In this document: positions 36,301-48,298 of the stretch, one piece after another
How positions within the stretch are numbered: the stretch's first letter is position 1
Layout of the letters: every line of letters starts with the position of its first letter
Source of the DNA: Carnegiea gigantea
Lineage: Eukaryota; Streptophyta; Magnoliopsida; Caryophyllales; Cactaceae
DNA: 64,000 nucleotides
Reading direction: 5' to 3'
NCBI GenBank assembly: GCA_029747015.1
Contig: JAKOGI010000005.1
Coordinates: 2,278,191-2,342,190 of the forward strand
The notes under the pieces: generated by a model
What the model was told of the DNA's origin: nothing
The model's input: only the letters and a program-made list of their open reading frames with translations
Databases searched by the model: none
Translations under genes and position numbers: made by a program

Positions 36301-39300
36301 AATCTTATTTAAGTAATGTTGTATCTGCTCAAGGCACACTTAGAAGATCTGGCAGAGAAAGATGCCACTGAAAAATCTGACGCTGCAAGAGAGGCTTTCT
36401 TGGCCGAACTTGCTCTTGATTCCAGGAAGGGCCCCGGAAACGGAAATGATAACCTGAAGAACATGCAGGAAAAGGTAAAGGATAAAAAAAGAAATAAAGA
36501 TTTCAAGAGAAGCAGGGATTCAAAGGTATGTTTTCTGTATTAGATTCCATTGTTTCGTTCCTTCACTGGACTTTTTTTTTTTGGCCTGAGCATTTCTTCA
36601 GTGGACTTGGTTATCTTGTAGTCAAATTTGACACTAATCTGATGTTCCTGAGATCCTGCAGGCTGGAAGCTTTAGTGAGCAGCTTGAGGTTGCTGAACAA
36701 TTGTATGTCTACATTCCACTATCTTCGTGCACTTAGGCAGTTTTGCTAACTTATTAGAGGTGCGCTTCACTGATTGCTTCTCTGCATGTTTCTTGCTGCA
36801 GTTCTGTTACCACTGTCGATGATGATGATCAGATAGATACTGAGATGGTGGTTTCAGATAGTTGTGGTGTAGAGGAACTGGATGATTTCCGAAGAAAGAT
36901 TGAGCTTGAGGCTGAGGAAAGAAAGCTTGAAGAAACTTTGGAATTCCAGAGACGAATAGAAAATGAAGCAAAGCAGAAGCTTCTTGCGGAGCAGCGTAGA
37001 AGAAATGCTCTGGCAGCCTCTGAAGGTGGTCTAGAGGAATCAGGTGGTGCTCCTTTGAAGCCTGGCATTTCAGTTACTGTATATAAGCATGTAAGATCCC
37101 CTGCTTCTTGGGTCTTGTGTTATGTGGAGAATTTGCTTGCCTTAGTGGTGCTTCTAAGAATTTTCATCCCTGGTTACATGGTGGGGTGACATGTCTGAAG
37201 TTTAGGGAATGATTTCATTCAGCAGGATCAGAAGGAGACTCTTGTTGCTAGTTTGCTACTAATAGACTGGTCATCTATGACTATGAATGCAGGAGCCACT
37301 GGCTTCAAAGAATGTGTCAGCAGACAATTTAATTGGTCCAGGAAGAGACCTCAGGGATGGCACCGATGATTCTGTTATTGCTGATGGTGAGTGTGCTGGA
37401 AGTTGCTAAAATTTTCTATAAATAAGGTGAAGATACCTTGGGCTTCATGATTCAGATGACTTAAGTTGATCTTTAAAGCATGCATGTTCCTTTAGATCAT
37501 TGAATGGATTATGGAAGAAAATTCCATCTAGAGATCCTACATAAAATGACTTTTGGCCTGGATTGGGGATGATGCAGTGCAATTTTGCTTCTTGTTTGTT
37601 CATATAGGAATAACCAATGGAGGAATCACAAATGATGAAGTTTTGCCCTTTGAAGAACGAACTGGCAGGAAAGGAAGGCGGAGATGTTTTACAAAAATTC
37701 CGGAGGGAAGGTATCAAGCTGTGTCATATGGAAAGGAAAAGGCCAATGTTGAGTGTTCAACTACTGATGGATTGCAAAGAGACCAAGTTTGGAATCAGGA
37801 TGGTATTAGTCATAGTGGTAAGTGTTTCTGCCTTCTGGTCTTCTGTTGGGGCCTTGCATTTACCGTCCTCCCCATTCATAACATTAAGCTTTACATGATC
37901 AGTAGACATGATTAACCCATCTAATTAGCATGATCCTTGACTGGAAATCTGAAAGTTTTAAGGTCGTCGCATGCTAAATTCATTTAAATTTTTCTATAAT
38001 CATCCATACAAGTAGATTAAATGTGTAAACAAAATTAGTCTGGGAACCAAGTTCAAGGCCGTTGTGTAATGTGATGTCCAGTCTGTCGAGGAATCTGAAC
38101 TCTTCATTTCATGGAGGTCAATTGTGGAATACTAGTGCTAAAATCAAGCTACTACGCTCATGATAGTCTTTGCGGTATCACATTGACTGTTATAGTCCAT
38201 AAACTAAGGAATAACACACATACACGCTCGGATGCTCCTAGATTTCATTTGTAATAAGTTTGTCTTCATTATACATCTTCTAGATTCATTTCCAGCGTAT
38301 GACAAAGGAACAATTTTAAAGTCTGTTTTTCATATATTCAGAACACACTGAAGAGCTCTTAAATCAAAACTTAAAAGTCAAGTCTGCAAATTGGTCCTTT
38401 CATGATGTGACAGTCATTATTTATGACGTAATTTCAGCAGAAGCTTGACATTATTGTGGCCATCATCATGATTTTCTCCTGTTGAGTAGTAGCAAGATTG
38501 ATCATTTAAATTTGACTGTTGCCTGAGGGAGATTTGTGCTATTATGTCAGTGGGTTGATTATTAGCCTTCTTGTCCAATGCAAAAGCCATTAGCGTGGCT
38601 GTGCAATACTGAAATGTTCTTTTGGCTTAGGTGTTTCTCTGCAGGGCGTTTAACGACTGTGTTTGGAATTGACGTAGTCCTTGTGGGTGCTGCCTAGGGC
38701 TAGGATGGTTGGAATTTTACTTTAAAACATTGGTTCGAACCTCAGAATGCTTTGCATAAGTCTTGCCTCCCTTAAAATATAAAAATGTCTTGCTTAGATA
38801 TAGAGAACTGCTGGGCTAGGTAGAAGCTGATTCATCGTGGCTGGATCCTTTGTGTAATCTTTTATGTCAATTTGATTGCTCTGGCATTGGTCTTGTCCTA
38901 TGTGAAGCTGTTTTGTACATTGTTTTGGTTTTGATGTTCCCGAGGCTCACAAACTTAAATGTTATGTGGAAATTAGCAGGCAATGGTGGGTCAAAGACAT
39001 TAAGACAGCTGAAAGCTGAGGAGGACGAGGAAGAAAGATTTCAAGCAGATTTGAAGAAAGCTGTGAAGCAAAGCCTAGGTACTCATAATTTGTTTCTGAA
39101 CAAAAATTAGTTACTTTGGTTTATGTTATTTGTGCGCTCCATTCTTAAACATAACATTGTTAAATTGATTTTGTAGCTGGTAGGTAGGCCACCTCATCTT
39201 TGTGATTGGCATTCATGCACAGTACAATGTAGTTGTGCGGGATGGTTCTTGTTGTAGATTGAACTTGAATGTAATATTTCTCAGGTTTGTCTAATATATG

Positions 39301-40352
39301 TAACTTTTGATTCTCTTGGCCTTAGATCAGGGGTGTGGGGACCGATGTACCTGATATTTTGTTCTGCTGTTCCTGGTGGTATAAGAATATCTGTGTTATC
39401 TGCTGTTTATCGGTAATGATTTGGCTATAGTGCCATCACCATGGATATGCCATCAGAGTGTGGTGGTATGTGTTGGTGATGGTGAATTGTCTATGGATTA
39501 GAATTGCAGTTGTGTAGTCTAATCAGGGACTACCATTACGGTTATGTAGTTTGATCTGGGATGCCAAGTCTTTTTCCAAAGGCAAAACCTTCCCCCCCCC
39601 CCCCCCCCCAAAAAAAAAACAAGAGAAAAAAAAGAACTCTCCACAACCTGAACTAGCCCAACCAAAAGAAAAAGCAATTTCCTGGAATTTTACCTGATCG
39701 ACAGGCTTCGACATTAAAGGATGCAAATTTCTGAGTGATGTCACAAAATGTTCGATATGTCAAATTTCAAGGTTATGTTTCAGTTTTGACCAAAGGGTTT
39801 ATTAGTGTTTGCCCTCCAGGTCAGAAGGGAAAGAAGATAGACCACATCTGAGAAACTGAATTCATCATTTTATTTTTGGAATTATGCTTGTCAGAATCAC
39901 TTAGCATATGCAACACACAAAAATTTAGGTCAAAGCTTGAACCTGCTAGTTTAAGATGTAATAACCTCCTTGATCCTTCCCTAAAGAAAAGGGGGGAAAA
40001 TCTAAGATTCGGTACTCCTGACAATTATTATTCATTGATTATGAGCTGTTGTGACGTGAGTTGTTTACTAGTATCCCCATTCAATCTGAGTTTGCGGTGA
40101 TGTTGTAAACCAGCTTGATGTTTTTCATATGTGGTCATGTCTTTGTATTTTTATCCCCTGTCATGCCATTTCATCTTAGTATGCATGGTTTCCTTGGGGG
40201 TATGTAGAGATTATGGCTAAACTTGTGGATTGTTGCACAATCTGTAGTTAAAGAATCGATGGTCCCTCCAATTACTGTTGGTTTGTTCGTATCACTCATC
40301 GGCCCTGCTGCATTCTTGTTATGGACAAATCACTAGTCACATGATAGTAGAA

Positions 40353-40401
<49 letters not shown>

Positions 40402-40430
40402 TACATACTAATATATATATATATATATAT

Positions 40431-40499
<69 letters not shown>

Positions 40500-40629
40500 T
40501 ATACACACGTATATATACATACATACATTATATATATATATATATATATACACGTATATATACATACACACGTATACACACACACACACACACATATATA
40601 TATTTGTGTATGTGTGTATGTATGTATGT

Positions 40630-40667
<38 letters not shown>

Positions 40668-40680
40668 ACACACACGTACG

Positions 40681-40720
<40 letters not shown>

Positions 40721-40769
40721 GCACACGTGTGTGAATGCGTGCGCGTGCGTGTGCGTGTCTGCGTGCGTA

Positions 40770-40800
<31 letters not shown>

Positions 40801-40813
40801 CTATATATATACG

Positions 40814-40861
<48 letters not shown>

Positions 40862-43800
40862 GAGTAAATAACATAGAGTCTACTGGAATCGGTCTCTCTG
40901 CAGGCAGAAATTCTTGCAGAGGTAAGACTGCCTACATCTGGATCTCCCCATAGCCCACGAAAGCGGGACCCACACTGGGAGTAGTTGTTGTATTAAATAA
41001 CATACACACTTTGCTCCTGCTGTTACTTGATTGTTAAAAAAAAAAAAAAAAAAAAACTGTGCTAATGATATACACAGCTTCTTCCTACCCTTGGTTTGAT
41101 GTAATTATGTATTTATGTTTGTCATATCTGTAAAACTTGTCAGTCTTATTCTTTCGTTACTTGCCATTTTCCCCTCTCTAGTGAGCTGTAAGTTATGTGA
41201 AAGAGACCATCATGCCGAGTTGCAACTTGTATCCAAATTGATTACATGCACCATTATAGCAAGCAGCCAAGCACCCCTTTCCATATAATTTTTTAAGGGT
41301 ATCAGATTCTTACAATTAGATGCTTGTTGAGTTTTTGCCATCTTAATTGGAGTTCACCCTTTTTAATTTAAACTATCTTTTGCCCCAGATGAGATGCACA
41401 GTTTAGATGTCGATTGTTGTACATTACGGCTGGGTAATTGGAAAAGATGCACATAATAGTTGGAGTGAAGATTTGAGATATGGAATGTGAAAAGATGTGA
41501 TACGCTTGCCTAATTTTATTGCTTTGCAAGTGAAAACTCCTGCAGTAGGGAGAATGATTGATATGAGCTGAATTGAAAATAAAATTTGACAGGAAACATT
41601 TTAATAAGTAATTAATCTGTAATAGCTAAATCAGCTGCATAAATACGGCTAATGAAGAGCAAGGTTCAGGGCTGTGTTAAGAGCTTTGCCATTTTCTTAA
41701 AAATTTTGTGGCATGCAATGCATTAAATTCGGAGGATTATTTCGTGATATGTTATTAAAGATCAAGTAGAGTCACAGAGATGGCAATAATTATGATTAAA
41801 AGGCCAAAAGAGAGCAAGGCTTAGAGCTAAGTCTCATTCTGAAAATATTACCGCGTGGGTTGTATTAAATTTGGGGGGATTGTGTTTTAATATACTGCTC
41901 ATACAGTTGAGATCATGCGCTCTGGATCTTCTTTACTCACAGAGAATCGCAAGTTTTCTTCTTAGAGGACCATATATGGTGAAAACGTATGAATGGATTA
42001 TTTTTTGAGGACAAGCTCCTTTAGGTCATGTATCTGCACTTTTTTCTTAGAAGCTTTTGCATAGTTCTAGCCAATTCTTCCTGGTGAATGACACGATGCT
42101 TTCTTTATTTTCCGGATAAAATTCTGCATCCAGCTTTTTGTTCTTTGCCTTGTAGTTGTACATGGGTGACACCCCCTTGGTATTCTTCTGCTGGTTTTCT
42201 TTTTCGCTCATTGATTGGGAGAACAAAAAAAAAAATGCGCCCTTTCTCCCTAAACAAAAAGAAAAAATCATGGAAGTTCATGCGTAATTTAAATCTCGTA
42301 TGCTGCTTTGTACCAGACTCTTTCCAAGCACATCATAAATTACCTTCAAAGCCCAGGGATGCAGAGAAAATCTCTCATGATTTGGAAAAATTGGGACCTA
42401 TGGCTGGTGAAGTACTGGTTGAAGATGTAAATGAAATGGATGTTGGTGGTGCAGGACTGCAGAATGAAATTGGTGAATACAATTGTTTTCTGAATGTTAT
42501 CATCCAGGTGTGTTGATTGTTCCAGTTATCTATGATTATATCCATCTCTACACGCATGTCACCAATGTTGCCTTTTTTTTGTTGGGGGAAATTTACAGTC
42601 TCTGTGGCACTTAAGACGATTCCGGGAAGGGTTCTTGAAGAGATCAATCTCAGAGCATGTTCATGTAGGGGATCCTTGTGTTGTTTGTGCGTTGTTTGAT
42701 ATCCTGTCAGCATTGAGCGTGGCATTTGGTGATTCAAAGAGAGAGCCAGTGGCGTCCACTGCTTTGAGGATTGCTTTGAGCAATTTGTATCCAGAGAGTA
42801 GTTTCTTCCAGGAGGTAAGCATGTATAAAAATGCTCCCCCCCCCCCCCCCCCCCAAAAAAAAAAACCCCTCATAAATCAGCACATTGTGCTTATTGCAGA
42901 TACTGATACCTTTGCAATTGACAGGGTCAAATGAATGATGCTTCTGAAGTATTGGCGGTAATATTTGATTGCTTGCACCGGTCATTCACTCCAGATTCAG
43001 CTGGTTCCGACTGTGAATCAGTAGAAAGCAGCTGCTTGGGGTCGTATGATTGTACCAACCCATCTTGTATAGCACACACTCTTTTTGGAATGGACATTTT
43101 TGAACGAATGAATTGCTATTGTTGTGGATTGGAGTCCAGACACCTGAAGTACACTTCTTTCTTTCATAATATTAATGCCAGTGCACTCCGGACAATGAAG
43201 GCATGTCTTGCAGGGTGAAACTATAGTGTAGTATCAATTATTTTCTCGTCAAATGCTGCATTGTGATTTTCGTTTTTTAAAAGAAGCTTTTATTGTGCTG
43301 GAAATGTCAGCCGTGTCTTCGGCTAAGTCTTTCCGTTATTCAGGTCATGTGTGCAGATAATTCATTTGATGAGCTGTTAAACTTGGTGGAGATGAATCAT
43401 CAACTACCCTGTGATCCAGATGCTGGTGGATGTGGGAAACTTAATCATATCCATCACATTCTGTCAAAACCTCCACATGTTTTTACAACAGGTAAGTTTT
43501 ACTTGTTCTTAATATTTTTTAAAAAAGAAATTGGCTTGCTCCATTATGGTAGAGGTCTTGAAAGGTATTCCAAAAGCCACTACTTTGCTTTTCAACGGTG
43601 AAGTGTAGCTGCGTGTATGTCGACTTTCATAGGCCTCACCAGCACTGAGGATCCTAGGGGCTGCTATTGTTGCTTTCTTTGTTGTTTTCCTGTGTAAAAG
43701 TGGGCCTGGGAACTAACGCTGATGATTCCCCCCCCCCCCCAAAAAAAAAAAACCTTGCAGTTTTGGGTTGGCAAAATGCTCGCGAGAGTGTTGATGACAT

Positions 43801-44352
43801 TAAGGCAACCCTGACAGCCTTGGAAACTGAGATAGATATCAGCGTTCTCTATCGTGGTCTGGATCCCAAGAATGTGCACCGTCTGGTTTCTGTGGTACGT
43901 ATCTTGGCCTCCTAGAAACAGTTCAAGGGGGAGGATATCAACCATTGTTTGAATTGCTTGAGAGGGCCTGAAGTTAATTCAAAGTACTGCTTTTATATAG
44001 GATAAATTAGGCCTTTTGTTTGTCTACTCTGTTAACTTTTCCCACTACAGAGGTAGCTGATTTGCAACTATGGGCCTGTTTCTTTTGCCTGAGCTGCAGG
44101 TTTGCTACTATGGTCAACATTATCATTGCTTTGCCTATAGCCGTGACCATGAGAAATGGATAATGTATGATGACAAAACGGTGAAGGTAAATTCCAATTT
44201 CGTTGATCATTTATCCTGCCTGGTTCCATTCATTCTTGGTTTTGCTACTGAAAATCTTTTGCCAGGTAATTGGCACCTGGGAGGAGGTACTCTGCATGTG
44301 CGAGAGAGGGCATTTACAACCTCAAGTTCTCTTTTATGAAGCTGTAAACTAG
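33377..44352 (+). CDS. ubiquitin carboxyl-terminal hydrolase-related protein (DUF627/DUF629/USP)
   Basis: Sixteen exons: 33377-34345, 34445-36031, 36119-36247, 36334-36525, 36662-36702, 36802-37090, 37293-37386, 37608-37817, 38980-39078, 42317-42507, 42599-42814, 42925-43200, 43344-43491, 43761-43894, 44100-44186, 44266-44352. They encode 1582 residues, the usual size for plant homologues such as At3g47890/At3g47910. Order: a TPR-like DUF627 region (to about 150); DUF629 containing a C2H2 finger (C384, C387, H400, H405); long charged coiled-coil stretches (about 800-1100, rich in [20 protein letters not shown] heptads); then a C-terminal USP fold. The Cys-box position is NCFLN (C1260), and the His box is GQHYHCFAY (H1532) with the YDD pair at 1548-1550. 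The family is often annotated as non-catalytic, yet these residues are kept. Intron 12 has a GC donor; intron 9 (3.2 kb) contains a large microsatellite and a SINE. Confidence 0.94.
37818..38979 (+). other. 1.2-kb intron 8 of the USP-related gene
   Basis: GTAAGT donor; the acceptor reads TTAGCAG, giving two possible AG ends one codon apart. A box-B-like GGTTCGAACC lies near 38732, suggesting a decayed tRNA-derived repeat. No nested gene is seen. Confidence 0.55.
40354..40861. repeat. compound (CA)n/(TA)n/(TG)n microsatellite
   Basis: About 500 bases of almost pure alternating purine-pyrimidine DNA. CA blocks open and close the array, long TA blocks follow, and TG blocks lie at about 40629-40660 and 40685-40719. 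Because CA and TG blocks are mutual reverse complements, the array can form large hairpins. Long open frames across it in several frames are artefacts. Confidence 0.97.
40876..40993 (+). mobile_element. SINE with 11-bp target-site duplication
   Basis: An element of 118 bp sits between two perfect copies of TAAATAACATA (40865-40875 and 40994-41004). It contains GGTCTCTCTGCAGGCAG, GGTAAGACTGCCTACATC, CCACACTGGGAG and a short TTG tail. These are hallmarks of plant Au/TS-type SINE 3' halves. It is probably 5'-truncated, since no clear box A/box B head is visible. Confidence 0.75.
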
Positions 44353-46466
44353 GTAGAAGCTGGGAAACTTGCTATAGTAATTGCTCCATGGGAGAACACA
44401 TACATTGTTGTTAGACCATCACGCGGAATTAACTCCTCATTGCCTGTTGATCACCAGTTGTTCCAGAAAGCTGCAAATATCAGTTTAAGGAGAGAGCACA
44501 AACTATATGCCAAGGATGTTAGACAGAGAGGCTTAGAAACATCAAAAGTTTTGCTAACTGAAGAGTGATGGATGCAGTTGCCAGCCATTCGTCTCTTTGG
44601 TGGAGCCTTTGTGACACTTGCAAGACATACTGGGTTATATTTTTCGGGTGATTGAAGCATATTCATTCCCCACACGGTGTGGGCAGATACTGGAGTGAGC
44701 ATTAGCCATCGTCTTCTGCAACACCAAGGATAGCATACAGAGTTCCAGAGTATACTGGTATAATTTCTCATCCAGCTACAGTTCCGAATAAGGTGGTGTT
44801 CAAGGAAACAAGGGGCAAAGCTTTTGCTGCTGCTTGTTTCATAGTGGTATGTCAAACGTACGTATGTTCAAACAGTCACACACCCAAAAGGTCTACCAGC
44901 CATATATGAACTTAATAATTCTTGGTTTACCCCCTCCCCAAAAGAAAAAAATGGAGAAGAGAAGAGAAGGGGCCCGAGTCAAGAAAACCCCCCAGAAAAG
45001 AAGCAAAAACTAGGGAAAATGCTCTGTATAGGTTAGGCATGGTTGGTGGTTCCAACTACCATGGCCCTTCTTGTTGTATGCTTAGTCTGAGAATTTTGAA
45101 GATGAAATGAAAAACTATTATCGTATAACTGCTATTTGGTCCCCTGTTTGATCTCTGTTTGCTCTTCAAGAGGTAGTTTGTGTTAGCGCCGGGGACTACC
45201 AAATTTTGATCGTCATTTTCTAGGTACTTGATGGCTATGCAAAGGATACGACCCGTTGGTTTCATAAACCAGTACTCACTGATGAACTTCCCCCACTGTT
45301 GGTCATAGTGATACATTTGACTGATCGGAAGTTGATTGAATCATTAGCAAATACACTATTACACTGTCCACTTATGGTCTGATCTCCCCCCCCCCCTGGC
45401 TGGATTCGAACCCACATTGTTGATAATAATTTCTAAAGATTTTATCAATTGAAACTCACTAATCTTATCTTATTACTACGACAAAGTATAAAAAAAACAA
45501 TGTTAACATGTTCTTTTTCGTCAGAGGTGGAAAGGTCATTTTTTTGGGAGTTAGTTGGCTAGTGAATAAGAATACAAGTAGTGGAGTAAACTATAATAAG
45601 TTGTTGAATAATTGCAGTGCATTTTAGCTTTAAATTTTGAACAATTTCAGTGCGAAATTTAAGAAGTGCAACCATAGACTCATGGGTGGAATATAAATTT
45701 TTTTTATTTACCAAAGAGGATTATTTTACACCTAAGAATACCAAGCGAAATTATTGAATGCTAATTTCCCTACCCAAAAAAGTAAACTTGAGCCTATGGT
45801 TGTACTACAACCCATAGGTTTTAATGCATTATGTGTCAGTATCCACCTTAGAGCAATTTGACCATTCATACGAGGACAGGAAACCAAACCATAAAGAAAA
45901 AAGGCCACTCTAAAACAGGAAAATCAAATACCAAAAAAAGAAGAAACGGGGAAGAAAAGGAAGTGGGCATATCTAAGCTAAACGGAAAGAGAATCAACAA
46001 GTGATGGTGGCAGTCAAGAGTGACCAAAGCTAGGACTAGGTGGCCCAAAAGTTTAGGACTCTCCCCCCAACAGTTGACCTCTTAACTGTCAGATTTCAAA
46101 GAAGCATGCTCAATAAAATTCGGTTATATATCTCCCTTTTTTTTTTGTTACTTGGTCTTTCCTATCCTCCTTCAAATCCGGCTATATTAGACTCGTTCAG
46201 ATCACAAGAAACGAAAACATAAAACAAAATCACTCTCCTCACTTTGAATTTCCTCTCTCCCTCTCTATTCCTCTTCTTTCATCTTTCCCATCTCCAAGGC
46301 ACCCTAAAACATATGTAGATGCACTCACAAATCTCTCAATCTTCCCCTTTTTCTTCAGCTCTTAGGCATCTTTTTCGATCAAGTTTGAAGCATTGCTGTT
46401 TTCTTCGACATTCTTTTCTTCATTTTGTGAGGGGGGAAGAAGGGAGGAGGGGGGTTGTTCATAGAA
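44353..46466. other. spacer between the USP-related and LOB genes
   Basis: The first ~500 bases are probably the 3' untranslated region of the upstream gene. A C11 run at 45386-45396 is followed by a tRNA T-arm-like word (GGTTCGAATCCAGCC on the minus strand). The final ~250 bases are CT-rich, as expected of the LOB-gene leader. No other gene is seen. Confidence 0.5.
46125..46130 (+). promoter_or_regulatory. possible TATA box of the LOB gene
   Basis: TATATA within CGGTTATATATCTCC, followed by a long CT-rich tract typical of plant leaders and lying about 340 bases before the start codon. This is position and consensus only. Confidence 0.3.
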
Positions 46467-47234
46467 ATGACCCTCAGAGGTAACACCGGGCAAGCATGTG
46501 CAGCGTGTAAGTACCAAAGGCGAAAATGCACACCGGAGTGCCCTCTAGCACCTTACTTCCCTCCAGACCAACCCAAGATGTTCCGAAATGTCCATAGGCT
46601 CTTTGGTGTCAAGAAAATCCAGAAGCTTCTAGAGGACATCCCCCCTTCCCAACACAATGAGGCCATGAGTTCCATCATTTACCAAGCTGAAATCCGGGAT
46701 CGCTTCCCAGTTTTTGGGTGTGTTGAGGTCATCCAGCTCCTCAGGGCCCAAATCCGACAATGCGAGGAGGAACTGTATACAGTTCATGGCATGCTTGCAA
46801 TGTATAGGCATCAGCATGATCAACAAAATCAACAACTGCAATTAGGCATGGCACCCTCATCGGCTAATAACGATGCACCATTGTTGTACCTTCAGAACCC
46901 ACCAGCAGTTCCTCAGCATTACAGTCCTGACAACGCAATTCCTTTTTCTCAGAATTATTCAGACTCGAGCAGCAACAGTCCAAACAATTCTAGTTATCTG
47001 GGCGCCAAAGAAACCCTAGTGAATTCATTGTGGATTCAGCATCCGTATGGAAATGACAGCAACAACAGTGACAATGATAATACAATGCCTATTCAGCCCC
47101 ATTTGCTCATCTCACATTCACAGGTTCAGCAAGAAGCCTTTCAGGATTATGATGAGATGCACCCTTATTTTGATGCAATTGATGATAGACAGTCATATAT
47201 TGATTCACACGAAGCTTGCGATTCGAGGTACTAA
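46467..47234 (+). CDS. LOB-domain (LBD/ASL) transcription factor
   Basis: A single-exon frame of 255 residues. The LOB domain covers about residues 8-115: the zinc-binding C block C11-x2-C14-x6-C21-x3-C25, the GAS block (FRNVHRLFGVKKIQKLL through IRDRFPVFGC), and a leucine-zipper-like helix (VIQLLRAQIRQCEEEL). The remainder is Asn/Ser/Gln-rich, as in many activating LBD proteins. LOB proteins are plant-specific nuclear DNA-binding factors for organ boundaries, roots or pollen. The MTLRG start and the IIYQAEIRDRFPV block recall the LBD27/SIDECAR POLLEN group, a tentative placement. The ATG at 46467 matches the family start; upstream sequence in frame has no earlier ATG. Confidence 0.93.
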   Translation: MTLRGNTGQACAACKYQRRKCTPECPLAPYFPPDQPKMFRNVHRLFGVKKIQKLLEDIPPSQHNEAMSSIIYQAEIRDRFPVFGCVEVIQLLRAQIRQCEEELYTVHGMLAMYRHQHDQQNQQLQLGMAPSSANNDAPLLYLQNPPAVPQHYSPDNAIPFSQNYSDSSSNSPNNSSYLGAKETLVNSLWIQHPYGNDSNNSDNDNTMPIQPHLLISHSQVQQEAFQDYDEMHPYFDAIDDRQSYIDSHEACDSRY

Positions 47235-48298
47235 CTTATCGTTTTATGGTATATCTTAGAGTACGGTTGGGATTTTCCATGCACCCTGCCCACTTCAATA
47301 GCTAAAAATTTGTTTTTGGGGGGGGAACCCTTTTAGGCAAGTTTTTCAGTTTTAAATCATAGTGGATGGAACCAACATCCCCGACTAGATTGTACCAACC
47401 CGGAGGAAAGGGGGGGGATCAAAGGGTGAAAGGGGAAAAAAAACAAAGCACATAGTTCAACAGGAAAGAAGAATCCCTAGATGATGAATTCCCATTTCTG
47501 CATTTCAAGTCTTTTCCAAAGTTGATCTTGTATGCTGTTGGGATGCAGCCCTGAATCATCGTTAAAGGACCCGACACAATGCATCGAGCATGTTGCTGAA
47601 AATGAATTGAAGACTGCTGCAGGATGCTTCAGTCTTACCAGTTTCAACTGATGGAAAAGAAAACGCAAAATACAAGCATTGCTCCTCAGGATAAGGATGA
47701 GGCTGTTCCATCTCTCTTGATAGATCACAACAAGCATGTATGAGAGTTTTCCCCAGATTTTTCTCTTCTGCTCTGGTAAATTTTGACATTTAATTCATTT
47801 TTTATGTTTGGTTACTACATCATCCAGAATATTATTCATTACTTCAGTAAATAAGCAAACAGGAGAGCACCCGAGGTTACATGTTATATCATCTGTACAT
47901 GTTTTACAATTTTCAAGAAATGCTACGCAGGATTCTGACATCAGAATGGCAGGACAGGAATTAAAACTTAATTAGGTGGCTATATCATGGCAGCAGAATT
48001 GAAGCCATGTATTTTTTGTGCACATACAAACCGACAATTCAGTCCTATTCTCATCATTATGCACAATTCAAGAACATAATAGAATTTATTTAAGCGCGTA
48101 CACATATGATCTAATTCCAAAACAAGCATGAACTAAATTATTCAAGCATCAAACAAAGGCCCCTATTCAATCTCTCAAATCCAGGCATTTATGCTAACTG
48201 ACTGAAATTATCACACACTGGTAGCCGTAGTAGTACAGGAATTAATGTACAAGATCACATTTGCTTCTACACTATTTTTAACTTGTCCCGAAGGAGAA
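47235..48298. other. convergent 3' spacer
   Basis: It lies between the stop codons of the plus-strand LOB gene and the minus-strand BRUTUS-like gene, and presumably carries both 3' untranslated regions. Small frames (47477-47789 on the minus strand) have no recognisable similarity. Confidence 0.5.

Larger units (their letters stand above)
39079..42316 (+). other. 3.2-kb intron 9 of the USP-related gene
   Basis: It starts GTACTC and ends TTGTACCAG. Contents: C18/A10 at 39592-39619, the CA/TA/TG microsatellite at 40354-40861, a SINE at 40876-40993, and an A run near 41037. No coding sequence is supported. Confidence 0.7.

Noticed and set aside
40278..40874. Long open frames (up to 194 codons) on both strands
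   Set aside because: They are dinucleotide repeat translations (alternating Tyr-Ile, His-Thr or Cys-Val) and are open in several frames at once.
45397..45415. Possible tRNA gene from a box-B-like word GGTTCGAATCC
   Set aside because: Only the T-arm word is present; no acceptor stem, D-arm or anticodon arm could be folded around it. At most a SINE or tRNA remnant.
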